Source: Candidatus Poribacteria bacterium
GTDB lineage: Bacteria; Poribacteria; WGA-4E; WGA-3G
Direction: 5' to 3'
Assembly (NCBI GenBank): GCA_022827885.1
Contig: JAJEIP010000130.1
Location: 1 to 45,850 of the forward strand
DNA length: 45,850 bases
Position 1 is the stretch's first letter, and every line of letters starts with the position of its first letter. This document shows positions 34,493-41,840 of the stretch, in pieces. The notes beneath the pieces were generated by a model that saw only the letters and a program-made list of their open reading frames with translations, was not told where the DNA came from and did no database searches. A program made the position numbers and the translations under genes.

Positions 34493-35212
34493 CTACAGTC
34501 CTTTCGGAGCGTTGTGTGTTAACCTTTTCTCATACATGTGCAGTAATGTCTCTGCTTGGATTTCATTTTTCCCCGCAATATCTTCCAATTCCCCGTTTAT
34601 CATGAAAAGGAACCGTGTGCCAGCCAGATACCCCAACTCCGTGTTGTGTGTTGTAATGACGATGCCCGTGCCTTTTTGTCGTTCTTGTGCGATACGATCA
34701 AGGACAAACTGTCTGGCAGCAGCATCCAGTCCAGAGAAGGGTTCATCGAGTAGCAACACTGAGGGAGCGTGGAGAAGGGCTTTAGCGATCATGAAACGCT
34801 GCGTCATACCGCGAGAGAAGATACGAAGGGGTTCATGTAAAAAACGCTGCAACCCGACTTCAGCAAGAAGTGTTGTTGCCCGGTGTTCCAACTGCTTAAC
34901 ACCGTACATCTGTCCGAAAAACTTGAGGTTCTCATAGGGACTGAAGGAAGGGTAGGCAAGATTTTCATGAATAACGACCCCCACTGCCCGACGGACATCC
35001 GAGTACTCTGCGATTGCATCCGCACCTTCAATCTCAAGTTTTCCAGAGGTCGGTTTCAGGAGAGTTGCGAGAATTTTGATGAGCGTTGTCTTCCCGGCAC
35101 CGTTGGGACCGAAAATCGTAACCACCTCTCCGGGCTGAACGGAGAGTGTAGCATCTTTGACAATCGTGCGATGTCCGAAATCCTTTGTGAGTTGGGAAGC
35201 ACGAAGGCGCAT
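34493..35212 (-). CDS. ccmA: Haem exporter ATPase CcmA
   Basis: 239 residues from the ATG at 35212; an upstream 37-codon extension runs through the intergenic repeats and is unlikely. ATPase motifs: Walker A GPNGAGKTTL, signature FSRGMTQRFMIAKALL (SRGMTQ in place of LSGGQ, as usual for CcmA), Walker B VLLLDEPFSGLD and the H-loop TTHN. It powers release of haem-loaded CcmE. It is paired with ccmB and lies downstream of korB, but the gap between them has a hairpin terminator facing the other way and no clear promoter. Confidence 0.92.
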   Translation of the reverse strand: MRLRASQLTKDFGHRTIVKDATLSVQPGEVVTIFGPNGAGKTTLIKILATLLKPTSGKLEIEGADAIAEYSDVRRAVGVVIHENLAYPSFSPYENLKFFGQMYGVKQLEHRATTLLAEVGLQRFLHEPLRIFSRGMTQRFMIAKALLHAPSVLLLDEPFSGLDAAARQFVLDRIAQERQKGTGIVITTHNTELGYLAGTRFLFMINGELEDIAGKNEIQAETLLHMYEKRLTHNAPKGL

Positions 35213-35291
35213 GATGTCAATGATTCCATGCTGACTGGAAAAGTGGAAGTTCTTCCATCTCCCATCTTTCCGTCCGTTATCGTTGAAGACT

Positions 35292-35340
35292 GGAAGGTTG
35301 GAAGATTGCGGGGGCACTTCCATCCTTCCGTCTTTTTTTT
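35292..35340 (+). terminator. Strong plus-strand intrinsic terminator between korB and ccmA
   Basis: GGAAGGTTGGAAG (35292-35304) pairs with CTTCCATCCTTCC (35317-35329), 12 of 13 positions, loop 12 bases, followed by GTC and eight T residues (35333-35340). A preceding GAC can extend the stem. It faces the plus strand, yet all annotated genes here are on the minus strand. A second small palindrome TGGAAGTTCTTCCA is at 35244-35257. This fills most of the 132-bp korB-ccmA gap. Confidence 0.75.
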
Positions 35341-35344
35341 GTCT

Positions 35345-36253
35345 TTACATCATCCGCCGAATAATCGCATCACCCTGCTCTTGGCTAACGCCAAGCGATT
35401 GACGTGCCATGGGCCCGTTTTCCAAAACGGGTTCCATTTCATCCAAGGCGGGCCGGCTTGTATCTTGATAGAACAGTCCGATCGGGATCTCGTCTCCCCA
35501 CTTGACGGCTTGTTCAAGCGCTGCGGTCTTATCGCTTGGATCGTGACCTTCGAGTTCCAGGACACGCTGTTTGAAAAAGGCAGTCGTGTTATCCTTATTA
35601 AAGGTGATACAGGGGCTAAACACATCAATAAGCGCAAATCCCCTATGTTGCATGCCGTTATACATCAATTCCGTCAGCTGTCTTGGGTTCCCACTAAATC
35701 CTCTGGCAACATAGGTCGCCCCTGTGACAATCGCCATAGCAATCGGGTTAAGGGGTGCTTCTATGTTTCCGAAGGGAGTGCTTTTGGTTGCCATTCCGAG
35801 CATGCTGGTTGGAGAAGCTTGGCCGATAGTGAGTCCATAAATCTGGTTGTTCATCACGATATAGAGGAGATCAATATTTTTCCGCATCGTGTGAACAAAA
35901 TGGTTTCCGCCGATCCCATATCCGTCTCCATCGCCTCCGGTAACAACCACATTCATCTCGTGATTTGCAAGTTTTGCGCCGGTAGCTACAGCGAGAGAAC
36001 GTCCATGGAGCGTGTGCATCCCATACGTTTCGATGTAACCTGGCAGGTTAGAGGAGCATCCAATACCGCTCACGGTGAGGTGTTCATGATTCCCTTTGCC
36101 GAGTTTGGCATAAGCACTTTGTAGGGAACTCAGGACCCCATAATCACCACAGCCTGGGCACCAATCCGGACGCACATCACCTTGAAAATCTTTCGCTGTA
36201 GGCGCGCCCTTAACGGGTCTTTCTCGTCGAGTAGATCGCTCTCGTTTCGCCAT
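35345..36253 (-). CDS. korB: 2-oxoacid:ferredoxin oxidoreductase, beta subunit
   Basis: 302 residues from the ATG at 36253, ten bases after AAGGAG; an ATG nine bases upstream sits too close to that site. Thiamine-diphosphate binding is shown by GDGDGYGIGG...NHF and VMNNQIYGLTIGQ, and an N-terminal CPGCGDYG supplies iron-sulphur cysteines. It is the catalytic partner of KorA, oxidatively decarboxylating 2-oxoglutarate (or a similar 2-oxoacid) to the acyl-CoA with reduced ferredoxin. It follows korA by about 18 bases. Pyruvate or other 2-oxoacids cannot be excluded by sequence alone. Confidence 0.93.
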   Translation of the reverse strand: MAKRERSTRRERPVKGAPTAKDFQGDVRPDWCPGCGDYGVLSSLQSAYAKLGKGNHEHLTVSGIGCSSNLPGYIETYGMHTLHGRSLAVATGAKLANHEMNVVVTGGDGDGYGIGGNHFVHTMRKNIDLLYIVMNNQIYGLTIGQASPTSMLGMATKSTPFGNIEAPLNPIAMAIVTGATYVARGFSGNPRQLTELMYNGMQHRGFALIDVFSPCITFNKDNTTAFFKQRVLELEGHDPSDKTAALEQAVKWGDEIPIGLFYQDTSRPALDEMEPVLENGPMARQSLGVSQEQGDAIIRRMM

Positions 36254-36271
36254 CTGATTCATTCTCCTTTA

Positions 36272-38056
36272 TTAGACGACAATTTCTTGGTACGGCACGT
36301 AGAAGTCGGTCTTACCTGCTAAGAGCTCACGGGCTCCGTCAACGATATGGTGTGGCATAAATGGCTCACCGTCGTACTTGCGGATTTGGCCGTCAGCCTT
36401 AAAACCTGTTTCACCGCGCAGGAATCGTGCGAATTGACCGGTGTAGTTACATTCTACAACAATTGAATGCGCCGATTTTGCAAGCACTTCGTTGACCGCA
36501 TCTTCGTCCATCGGATAGAGCCACTTGAAATGGATGTGGTTGGTAGAAATGCCGGCTTCCGTTAGGAGTTGCGCGGCTTCGCCAATCACACTGTGTGTGG
36601 AGCCCCAACCAATCAGGGTGACTTCGGCATCTTCCGGTCCTTCAAGCGTTGGGGGCGGGAGGAGTTCGAGGATACCGTCCATCTTCCGTTGCCGTTTCTC
36701 CATGATGTCGCGGCGTTTGTGCGGGTTCGTGAATTCGTCGCTAATCAGCGTGCCATCTTCATCGTGGTCATCCGTTGCGACGACGTGAACGTGTCCCGGT
36801 GTGCCGGGAATCGCTCGCGGTGAGATGCCACTGTCGGTAATTTCGTAGCGGAGGTATTTACCTTCGGCCTGCTCGGCACCATTAATGAGTGAACCGCGGT
36901 CTATTTCGGGTTGCCAATTGATGGAATCCGGCTCGAACGTCGTGAACCCCATGGACAAGGTGAGATCAGAGAGGACCATGGCGGGACACTGGAATTTGTC
37001 TGCGAGATTGAAGACTTCAGGGATAACATCAAAGCCGTCCATAATGCTCGTCGGTGCGACAACAACCTTCGGGAAATCGCCTTGGCTGGCCCCGAGGATC
37101 TGCCACAGATCGCCCTGTTCCGTTTTTGTCGGCAAACCTGTTGAGGGACCGCCGCGTTGGACGTTGATCACGACGATAGGAATTTCCATCATACCTGCGC
37201 TACCGATGGCTTCCGACATGAGAGCGAATCCACCGCCTGATGTTGCGCACATTGCGCGGCACCCGGCGTGTGCTGCTCCAATAACCATGTTGACAACGCT
37301 AATTTCGTCTTCGCACTGGCGTACCATAATGCTGAGATCGCGAGCGTTGTTTGCCATCCAGTGGAGGACCCCGGTTGAGGGGCTCATCGGATAGGCGGCG
37401 TAAAATTTGACGCCTGCGGCTGCCCCGCCCATTGCCATTGCTGAGTTACCATCAACGACGGCGAGGGCTGGTTCCTGCTTCTCAAATTGGGCATCGAATG
37501 CTGTGAAGTTTTCAGCTGCGTGATTGTAGCCGGCGCGTGCGACACCAATGTTCGCATCAACGACCGCTTGCCCTTTGCGTTTGAGGAATTGAATCGTGAG
37601 CATATCCTCAAACACTTTTAAATCTCCGCCCACAAGTTTCAGAGCTGCACCGAGCATACAGACGTTTAGCATCAACTTTTTTCTATCGGTGTTGTTAGAC
37701 AGTTCTTGATAGGACAGAGGTGCGAGTTGTATATCATCGCGTTCTGGTGCTTGCTTGACATCATCGCTATTATAGATGAGTGTGCCACCGGGAGCGACAT
37801 GTGGAAGGTGTGTCTCCAAGCTGTTCCGGTCTAAGGCAATAACCAGATCAAGCTTGTCGCCTTGGTTGGCGACCGGTTCAGAACTAATTCTGGCAGTAAG
37901 GAAGGTATGACCACCGCGGATGAGGGATTGGTAGGCACTATAGGTAAAGACATGCAAACCGTGTCGAGCACAGATCCGTGTCAAAACTTGACCGACGGAG
38001 TCTATTCCCTGCCCGGGTGCCCCTCCTACAGCGATTACAAAATCGTATTTTGCCAT
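36272..38056 (-). CDS. korA: 2-oxoacid:ferredoxin oxidoreductase, fused gamma-alpha subunit
   Basis: 594 residues from the ATG at 38056, with GGGAG six bases upstream; an in-frame upstream extension to 38158 has no support. Residues about 5-180 are the gamma (acceptor) domain (VGGAPGQGIDSVGQVL), and about 195-590 the alpha (pyrimidine-binding) domain with AVVDGNSAMAMGGAAAGVKF, YPMSPSTGVLHW, and GGPSTGLPTKTEQGDL. The fused form is typical of KorA in many bacteria. It heads a korAB unit with a predicted promoter at 38251-38279. Works in the TCA cycle or its reductive direction. Confidence 0.93.
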   Translation of the reverse strand: MAKYDFVIAVGGAPGQGIDSVGQVLTRICARHGLHVFTYSAYQSLIRGGHTFLTARISSEPVANQGDKLDLVIALDRNSLETHLPHVAPGGTLIYNSDDVKQAPERDDIQLAPLSYQELSNNTDRKKLMLNVCMLGAALKLVGGDLKVFEDMLTIQFLKRKGQAVVDANIGVARAGYNHAAENFTAFDAQFEKQEPALAVVDGNSAMAMGGAAAGVKFYAAYPMSPSTGVLHWMANNARDLSIMVRQCEDEISVVNMVIGAAHAGCRAMCATSGGGFALMSEAIGSAGMMEIPIVVINVQRGGPSTGLPTKTEQGDLWQILGASQGDFPKVVVAPTSIMDGFDVIPEVFNLADKFQCPAMVLSDLTLSMGFTTFEPDSINWQPEIDRGSLINGAEQAEGKYLRYEITDSGISPRAIPGTPGHVHVVATDDHDEDGTLISDEFTNPHKRRDIMEKRQRKMDGILELLPPPTLEGPEDAEVTLIGWGSTHSVIGEAAQLLTEAGISTNHIHFKWLYPMDEDAVNEVLAKSAHSIVVECNYTGQFARFLRGETGFKADGQIRKYDGEPFMPHHIVDGARELLAGKTDFYVPYQEIVV

Positions 38057-38435
38057 CTTGGCTCCCTTTCTAACTTTTTGTATTCCATTCTGGTGTAGCG
38101 AATTCACCGAAGATACGCCACAGTCCGATAAACCTGATGACACCAGAATAGTAGACAAATAAGCAAATGGATTCGTTTGTTAGTTACATTGCGATATTCG
38201 CGCCTTTATTCTTAATATTCATGAACACATAAAACGTTTTTCTTTTTTTAATTATACTACATTTGATGCATTTTTTCAAGTTTTTTTAAGCGTTGGCGAA
38301 TTTACCACACCGTTTATCAGACACTAATTTCCATGAATTCAGTTTATTAAAAGCGGGTTTTCAGCGAATTTTGCCAGCATGAATACCCATGAAAATATAC
38401 CTCATAATTATTTTAGGGTGTATAAAATTCTTGCC
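38057..38435 (-). promoter_or_regulatory. 379-bp korAB upstream region with a predicted promoter
   Basis: This gap holds no gene. On the minus strand TTGAAA (38279-38274), 17-base spacer, TATAAT (38256-38251) form a good promoter; the predicted start is near 38244, giving a leader of about 190 bases before korA. Near the HEAT gene end, TAGGG/CCCTA can form a weak stem without a T-tract. The rest is AT-rich with nothing else that I recognise. Confidence 0.6.
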
Positions 38436-39047
38436 CTACAGCTGACTGAGTTCTATGAGTGCTTTTTTCGCTTCGGGCGTTCCAATTTTATCCAATGCAA
38501 AGGCTACGTGATGTTGAACCCGTTCGGAATCGTCCGCTAATGCCTTGATCAACGCCGGGACAGCCGCTGCGGCAGCCGCCTCAAGGTTTGAGATTGCATA
38601 CGCACTGTAGGTCCGAACCTCTTCCTCTGGATCGCTTAGCGCTTCAATCAGAACCGGTATCGCCTCAATCGCTGCTGCCCCCATGTTCCCCAACGCACGG
38701 ATAGCATATTCGCGGAGTTGTTCATCTAAATCCTGTAAGGCTTCGCTCAGAGCGGGGATAGCGGGAGCCCCAATTCTACCTAACGCATCGCTGATGCAGA
38801 GGGCGTGATGCCGTTCAGCGATCGCCAACGTTTCCATAAGTGCCGGTACTGCGGGAGCCCCGATCTCTGCCAAAATGTCAGCGGCTTGGTCGGGAACATC
38901 CCACAAATTTTCTGAGAGTGCCTCGATGAGTTGGGGAATCGCGGGTTCGCCGATAGCAACCAATTCTTTCCCTGCAGCCTCTCGGACATCGTCCTCGATA
39001 TCCGACAGCTCATCAATCAAGTCAGCTATGACGTGTTCGTTATCCAT
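38436..39047 (-). CDS. HEAT-repeat protein (203 residues)
   Basis: 203 residues of consecutive HEAT-type repeats of about 31-37 residues, six by eye, each with a pattern like (I/V)GxPAIPxLxEAL and a following DxxxxVRxxAxxALGxIG. No signal peptide, so cytosolic. Such proteins are scaffolds, and related repeat proteins include phycobilin lyase-like and other binding proteins; no enzymatic motif is visible. Its ATG directly abuts the stop of the preceding HEAT gene (TAG-ATG), indicating translational coupling, and the N-terminal repeat resembles that of its neighbour (HVIADLIDELSDIEDDVR against HHIADLIVMLGHIDENVR), i.e. a tandem duplication. Confidence 0.87.
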   Translation of the reverse strand: MDNEHVIADLIDELSDIEDDVREAAGKELVAIGEPAIPQLIEALSENLWDVPDQAADILAEIGAPAVPALMETLAIAERHHALCISDALGRIGAPAIPALSEALQDLDEQLREYAIRALGNMGAAAIEAIPVLIEALSDPEEEVRTYSAYAISNLEAAAAAAVPALIKALADDSERVQHHVAFALDKIGTPEAKKALIELSQL

Positions 39048-39443
39048 CTATTGACCTTTTTTAACATACGCCAACATTGTGATAAGACGGTCAGTCTGCT
39101 CGGGTCGCAAGTATTTATAAAACCATTCGGAAAACTCGCGTTCGGCTCTGGTGAGTTCCGCTGTGAGTGCGGGGACAGTAGATTCACCGATTTTTGCCAA
39201 TACCTCCGCAGCATGATTCGCCATCTGCTCCATATAAACAGGAATCGCGGATTCCTCAATGTGCGTGTAAAACTCGGCACCGTACCCAGAGATATGCCAA
39301 CATTCCTGTGTCAGGACATCAATGAGTTGTGGAATCGCGGGTTTGCCTATGGCAATCAATTCTGCTTTGGCGGTATCTCGAACGTTTTCATCTATATGAC
39401 CCAACATGACGATCAGATCAGCGATGTGGTGTTTGCTATGCAT
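39048..39443 (-). CDS. HEAT-repeat protein (131 residues)
   Basis: 131 residues from the ATG at 39443, five bases after GGAG; the frame opens further upstream inside the 454-residue gene, but without support. It has about three HEAT-type repeats (AIGKPAIPQLIDVLTQE and following), then a tail FYKYLRPEQTDRLITML that matches the tail of the neighbouring membrane protein (VYKRLRREQTDRLTTLL). Its start overlaps the end of that gene by eight bases, so the two are translationally coupled. Cytosolic scaffold by inference; function unknown. Confidence 0.82.
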   Translation of the reverse strand: MHSKHHIADLIVMLGHIDENVRDTAKAELIAIGKPAIPQLIDVLTQECWHISGYGAEFYTHIEESAIPVYMEQMANHAAEVLAKIGESTVPALTAELTRAEREFSEWFYKYLRPEQTDRLITMLAYVKKGQ

Positions 39444-40764
39444 CGGTTCTCCTTTGTTGTTCTTCGAGGAGTGTTGTGAGGCGGTCGGTTTGTTCCCGGC
39501 GCAATCGTTTATAGACGCGCTCCGAGATCTCCTGCTTCTCGTATTTATCATCGAGATGCGTAATAAATTCAAGTCTTGCGACGCGAACATGCTCGTAATC
39601 ATCTGGCTTCAGTTTACGGAGCCAACCTGCGTCTGAGGGTGTTGCGGTGTTATCATCGGTGTCAGACGTGTTAGTATTTTTTGCTGTGCGAAGTTTAAAG
39701 AGCGCGGCGACGAAGAATCCGCCGGTCAATGCCGCTGCGACAGCAATCAATATCAATTGCCCGAGGTTAGAAGATGTTTGCCCGGGTAAGGCACCGCCGC
39801 GGGCAGTCCCCATGTTTACATTAAGCGCTAAATCAACAGTAGTGCCAGCAGCAAACGCTTCTGGTGCAGTGCTTTGATATATAAGATAAACATTATTGTG
39901 AATCTGTTCGCGCCTTGGTGCGCCGAAAAACTTCGCACGCGGTGCAAAGTTGATGCCTTCGGGTACAAAGAACAGGAATTCCGTCGTGGCAAAATCCAAG
40001 CGGCGCGATAAATCCAATCTATCCTTTTGGACGTGAAAAATGTAAGTATAGCCTAAATGGGTTTCTCCAGGTGGCAATGGTGTGGCGCGAATGGCTTGAT
40101 TGGTAGCGGGATTCAACATGAGTTCCGTTGTCTGATGTGGCTGGAAACCCTCTGTCCCTTTCGGTAGGGTTAAATGCAGTCCGACCCTTTGCGTGCCGTG
40201 CGTTGTTCTAAAAGGCAGGTCGCTCAAGTTCTCAATCCCAACTGCTTCAATAACTGTGACGGCACCATCGGGTGCGTGGTCGGGAGGTGGCGGGGCAATG
40301 ACGAAACTATGCGACCGCACACGGATTTGCGTTTTGTCATCTGTAAACCCCCCGATCTCAAAGTCAATTTCGATGTTCGGAGCCCACGAAGATAAAACTA
40401 CGTCCTTTTCAGTGTAGTCAGTCCCTTCATGAACGGTAGAAACCGTATAGTGGACAAGGGGATCGAGCGGTAGATTTCCAAAACGATAGTTTCCCTTTTC
40501 ATCTGTCATTGTTTCCTGGGTCTCAGTGGCATCCGCCTTATGGATAGTGAGGGTTACGGGATGTGTGCTGAGAGGCGTGTCCTGCTTTCTATCGATAGCC
40601 GTACCTTGAATACTGCCCAGTTCTGCTGTTTGTGCGTGGAGGGTGGGAAACGAGAAAAGGAGCGTCAGGGCAACCGCTAATAGGCTACATATCCAGCCTA
40701 TAGTGATAGCGTGAATCTGCGGATTGCCCCTCGATGTGTTATATGCGGATATATTCGTGTACAT
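39436..40764 (-). CDS. Exported/anchored protein with carboxypeptidase-regulatory-like domain, in a ccm context
   Basis: 442 residues from the ATG at 40764, one base after the stop of the CcmI-like gene; a start 12 codons earlier overlaps that gene. Order: signal anchor (IGWICSLLAVALTLLFSFPT), a CarboxypepD_reg/Ig-like beta domain (GTAIDRKQDTPLSTHPVTLT to NYRFGNLPLDPLVHYTV), a beta-rich central region, a second membrane helix (LILIAVAAALTGGFFVAALF) and a short cytosolic tail with YEKQEISERVYKRLRREQTD. Most of it would be periplasmic. Adjacent Ccm genes suggest a role in cytochrome c handling, but that is inference. Confidence 0.72.
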   Translation of the reverse strand: MYTNISAYNTSRGNPQIHAITIGWICSLLAVALTLLFSFPTLHAQTAELGSIQGTAIDRKQDTPLSTHPVTLTIHKADATETQETMTDEKGNYRFGNLPLDPLVHYTVSTVHEGTDYTEKDVVLSSWAPNIEIDFEIGGFTDDKTQIRVRSHSFVIAPPPPDHAPDGAVTVIEAVGIENLSDLPFRTTHGTQRVGLHLTLPKGTEGFQPHQTTELMLNPATNQAIRATPLPPGETHLGYTYIFHVQKDRLDLSRRLDFATTEFLFFVPEGINFAPRAKFFGAPRREQIHNNVYLIYQSTAPEAFAAGTTVDLALNVNMGTARGGALPGQTSSNLGQLILIAVAAALTGGFFVAALFKLRTAKNTNTSDTDDNTATPSDAGWLRKLKPDDYEHVRVARLEFITHLDDKYEKQEISERVYKRLRREQTDRLTTLLEEQQRRTDA

Positions 40765-40765
40765 A

Positions 40766-41113
40766 TTATGTTCCACGTTGTTGCTGTTTGAATCTTTCAA
40801 TTTCAGCTTCTACATCTGACAGCGACTCATTTTCGAGTTGCATGATGACGCGTGCGGTCTCTTGCAGGAGTTCCTCACGCAATTCTTGGTAGTCGGCATC
40901 CGAGAGTTTCCCGGTTTCGTAATCCTCGTCGAGGTCGGCGAGTGCGGCGTAGCTGCGTTCACGCTCCTGGAAGAGGGTGCGTCGCCGTTCCTCGATGCGT
41001 TCGTCGGACGTTGCAGTCAGTTGTGAACCCGTCTTTGAAAAAATTGGAATTCCCAGATACACAAGGAGTGCGATTCCGAGAATTATCATCCATAAAAGCA
41101 CAAGAAAAGACAT
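40766..41113 (-). CDS. CcmI-like small membrane protein
   Basis: 115 residues: one N-terminal membrane helix (LLWMIILGIALLVYLGIPIF) followed by a charged cytosolic/periplasmic helical part with LADLDEDYETGKLSDADYQE, the motif typical of the N-terminal part of CcmI (CycH). The large C-terminal TPR domain of proteobacterial CcmI is missing, so this is a minimal form. It lies 145 bases after ccmH and directly before the 442-residue anchored protein, with which it overlaps or nearly abuts. It likely helps the haem lyase, by analogy. Confidence 0.65.
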   Translation of the reverse strand: MSFLVLLWMIILGIALLVYLGIPIFSKTGSQLTATSDERIEERRRTLFQERERSYAALADLDEDYETGKLSDADYQELREELLQETARVIMQLENESLSDVEAEIERFKQQQRGT

Positions 41114-41258
41114 GAGACCCCCCGGAAGTCACGCGATCATCGTGATTTGATCTGCAACTCGCCTCCGATATATTATGCTAAGGCACGAGCTGCGAATTAA
41201 GTGCGCCCGCCTTCCTGAAGTGTACGCTGGCATCCATTCTACCCCAAAATCGCCGTGC

Positions 41259-41822
41259 TTAATTTTGCCGTTTATACCGCTCCAATTCGGCTTCAACCTG
41301 TTTCACGGTTGTATCGGCGACCTGCTGATTTGGTCCTTCAGACACATCACTTGTTATGGGTTGCTGCTTGAACCTACGCAGTGCGAAAAAGGCGACGCCC
41401 CCGATGAGGACAAGAATAACGGCCGGCATAATGTAGGCGAGTAGATTAATACCCTCGGCTGGCATAACTGCGTAATACTGCGGTCCGAACGTATCAAGGT
41501 AATTCGTGCGAATCTGCTCGACTGTTTGCCCCGCCAGCAATCGGTTACGAAAATCCTTTTCAATCATGGCTGCCGTTTCGCATACACATACCTTAATTGT
41601 TTCTCGCGTACAACCGCAGTAACAGTAGACTGTGGTCAGCAATTCTTCTAATTTAGACGCAATTGCGGCATCTATTTCTGTTGTGCGAGGTGCTTCTGTC
41701 TCGGCGTGTGCGGTGGCAATAAAGCAGCAAGCCATGGAAAACGCGACAATCCACATAAAATTAAAATTAGGAATTGAAGCGTTATTGGACATTTTGATGT
41801 GTTCAAATTTTCCAATTTTCAT
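41259..41822 (-). CDS. ccmH: CcmH-like cytochrome c maturation protein with unusual cysteine motif
   Basis: 187 residues with AGGA eight bases before the ATG. Signal peptide with likely cleavage after AHA (about 40). The cysteine motif is VYCYCGCTRETIKVCVCETA with Cys67, 69, 71, 79 and 81, whereas classical CcmH has LRCxxCQN. The downstream pattern (RNRLLAGQTVEQIRTNYLDTFG) is typical of the CcmH three-helix domain. A membrane helix follows (about 128-148). CcmH reduces or presents apocytochrome c cysteines for haem ligation. It lies 18 bases after ccmF. Confidence 0.82.
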   Translation of the reverse strand: MKIGKFEHIKMSNNASIPNFNFMWIVAFSMACCFIATAHAETEAPRTTEIDAAIASKLEELLTTVYCYCGCTRETIKVCVCETAAMIEKDFRNRLLAGQTVEQIRTNYLDTFGPQYYAVMPAEGINLLAYIMPAVILVLIGGVAFFALRRFKQQPITSDVSEGPNQQVADTTVKQVEAELERYKRQN

Positions 41823-41840
41823 GGTCTTATTCCTAACGCA

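Noticed and set aside
34883-36124. Long 413-codon open frame on the plus strand
   Set aside because: It lies antisense to korB and ccmA, matches no family, and both sense genes are unmistakable. The plus-strand terminator at 35292 falls inside it.
38057-38158. 34-residue N-terminal extension of korA
   Set aside because: The ATG at 38056 has a good ribosome site, and the family starts with the equivalent of MAKYDFVIAVGG.
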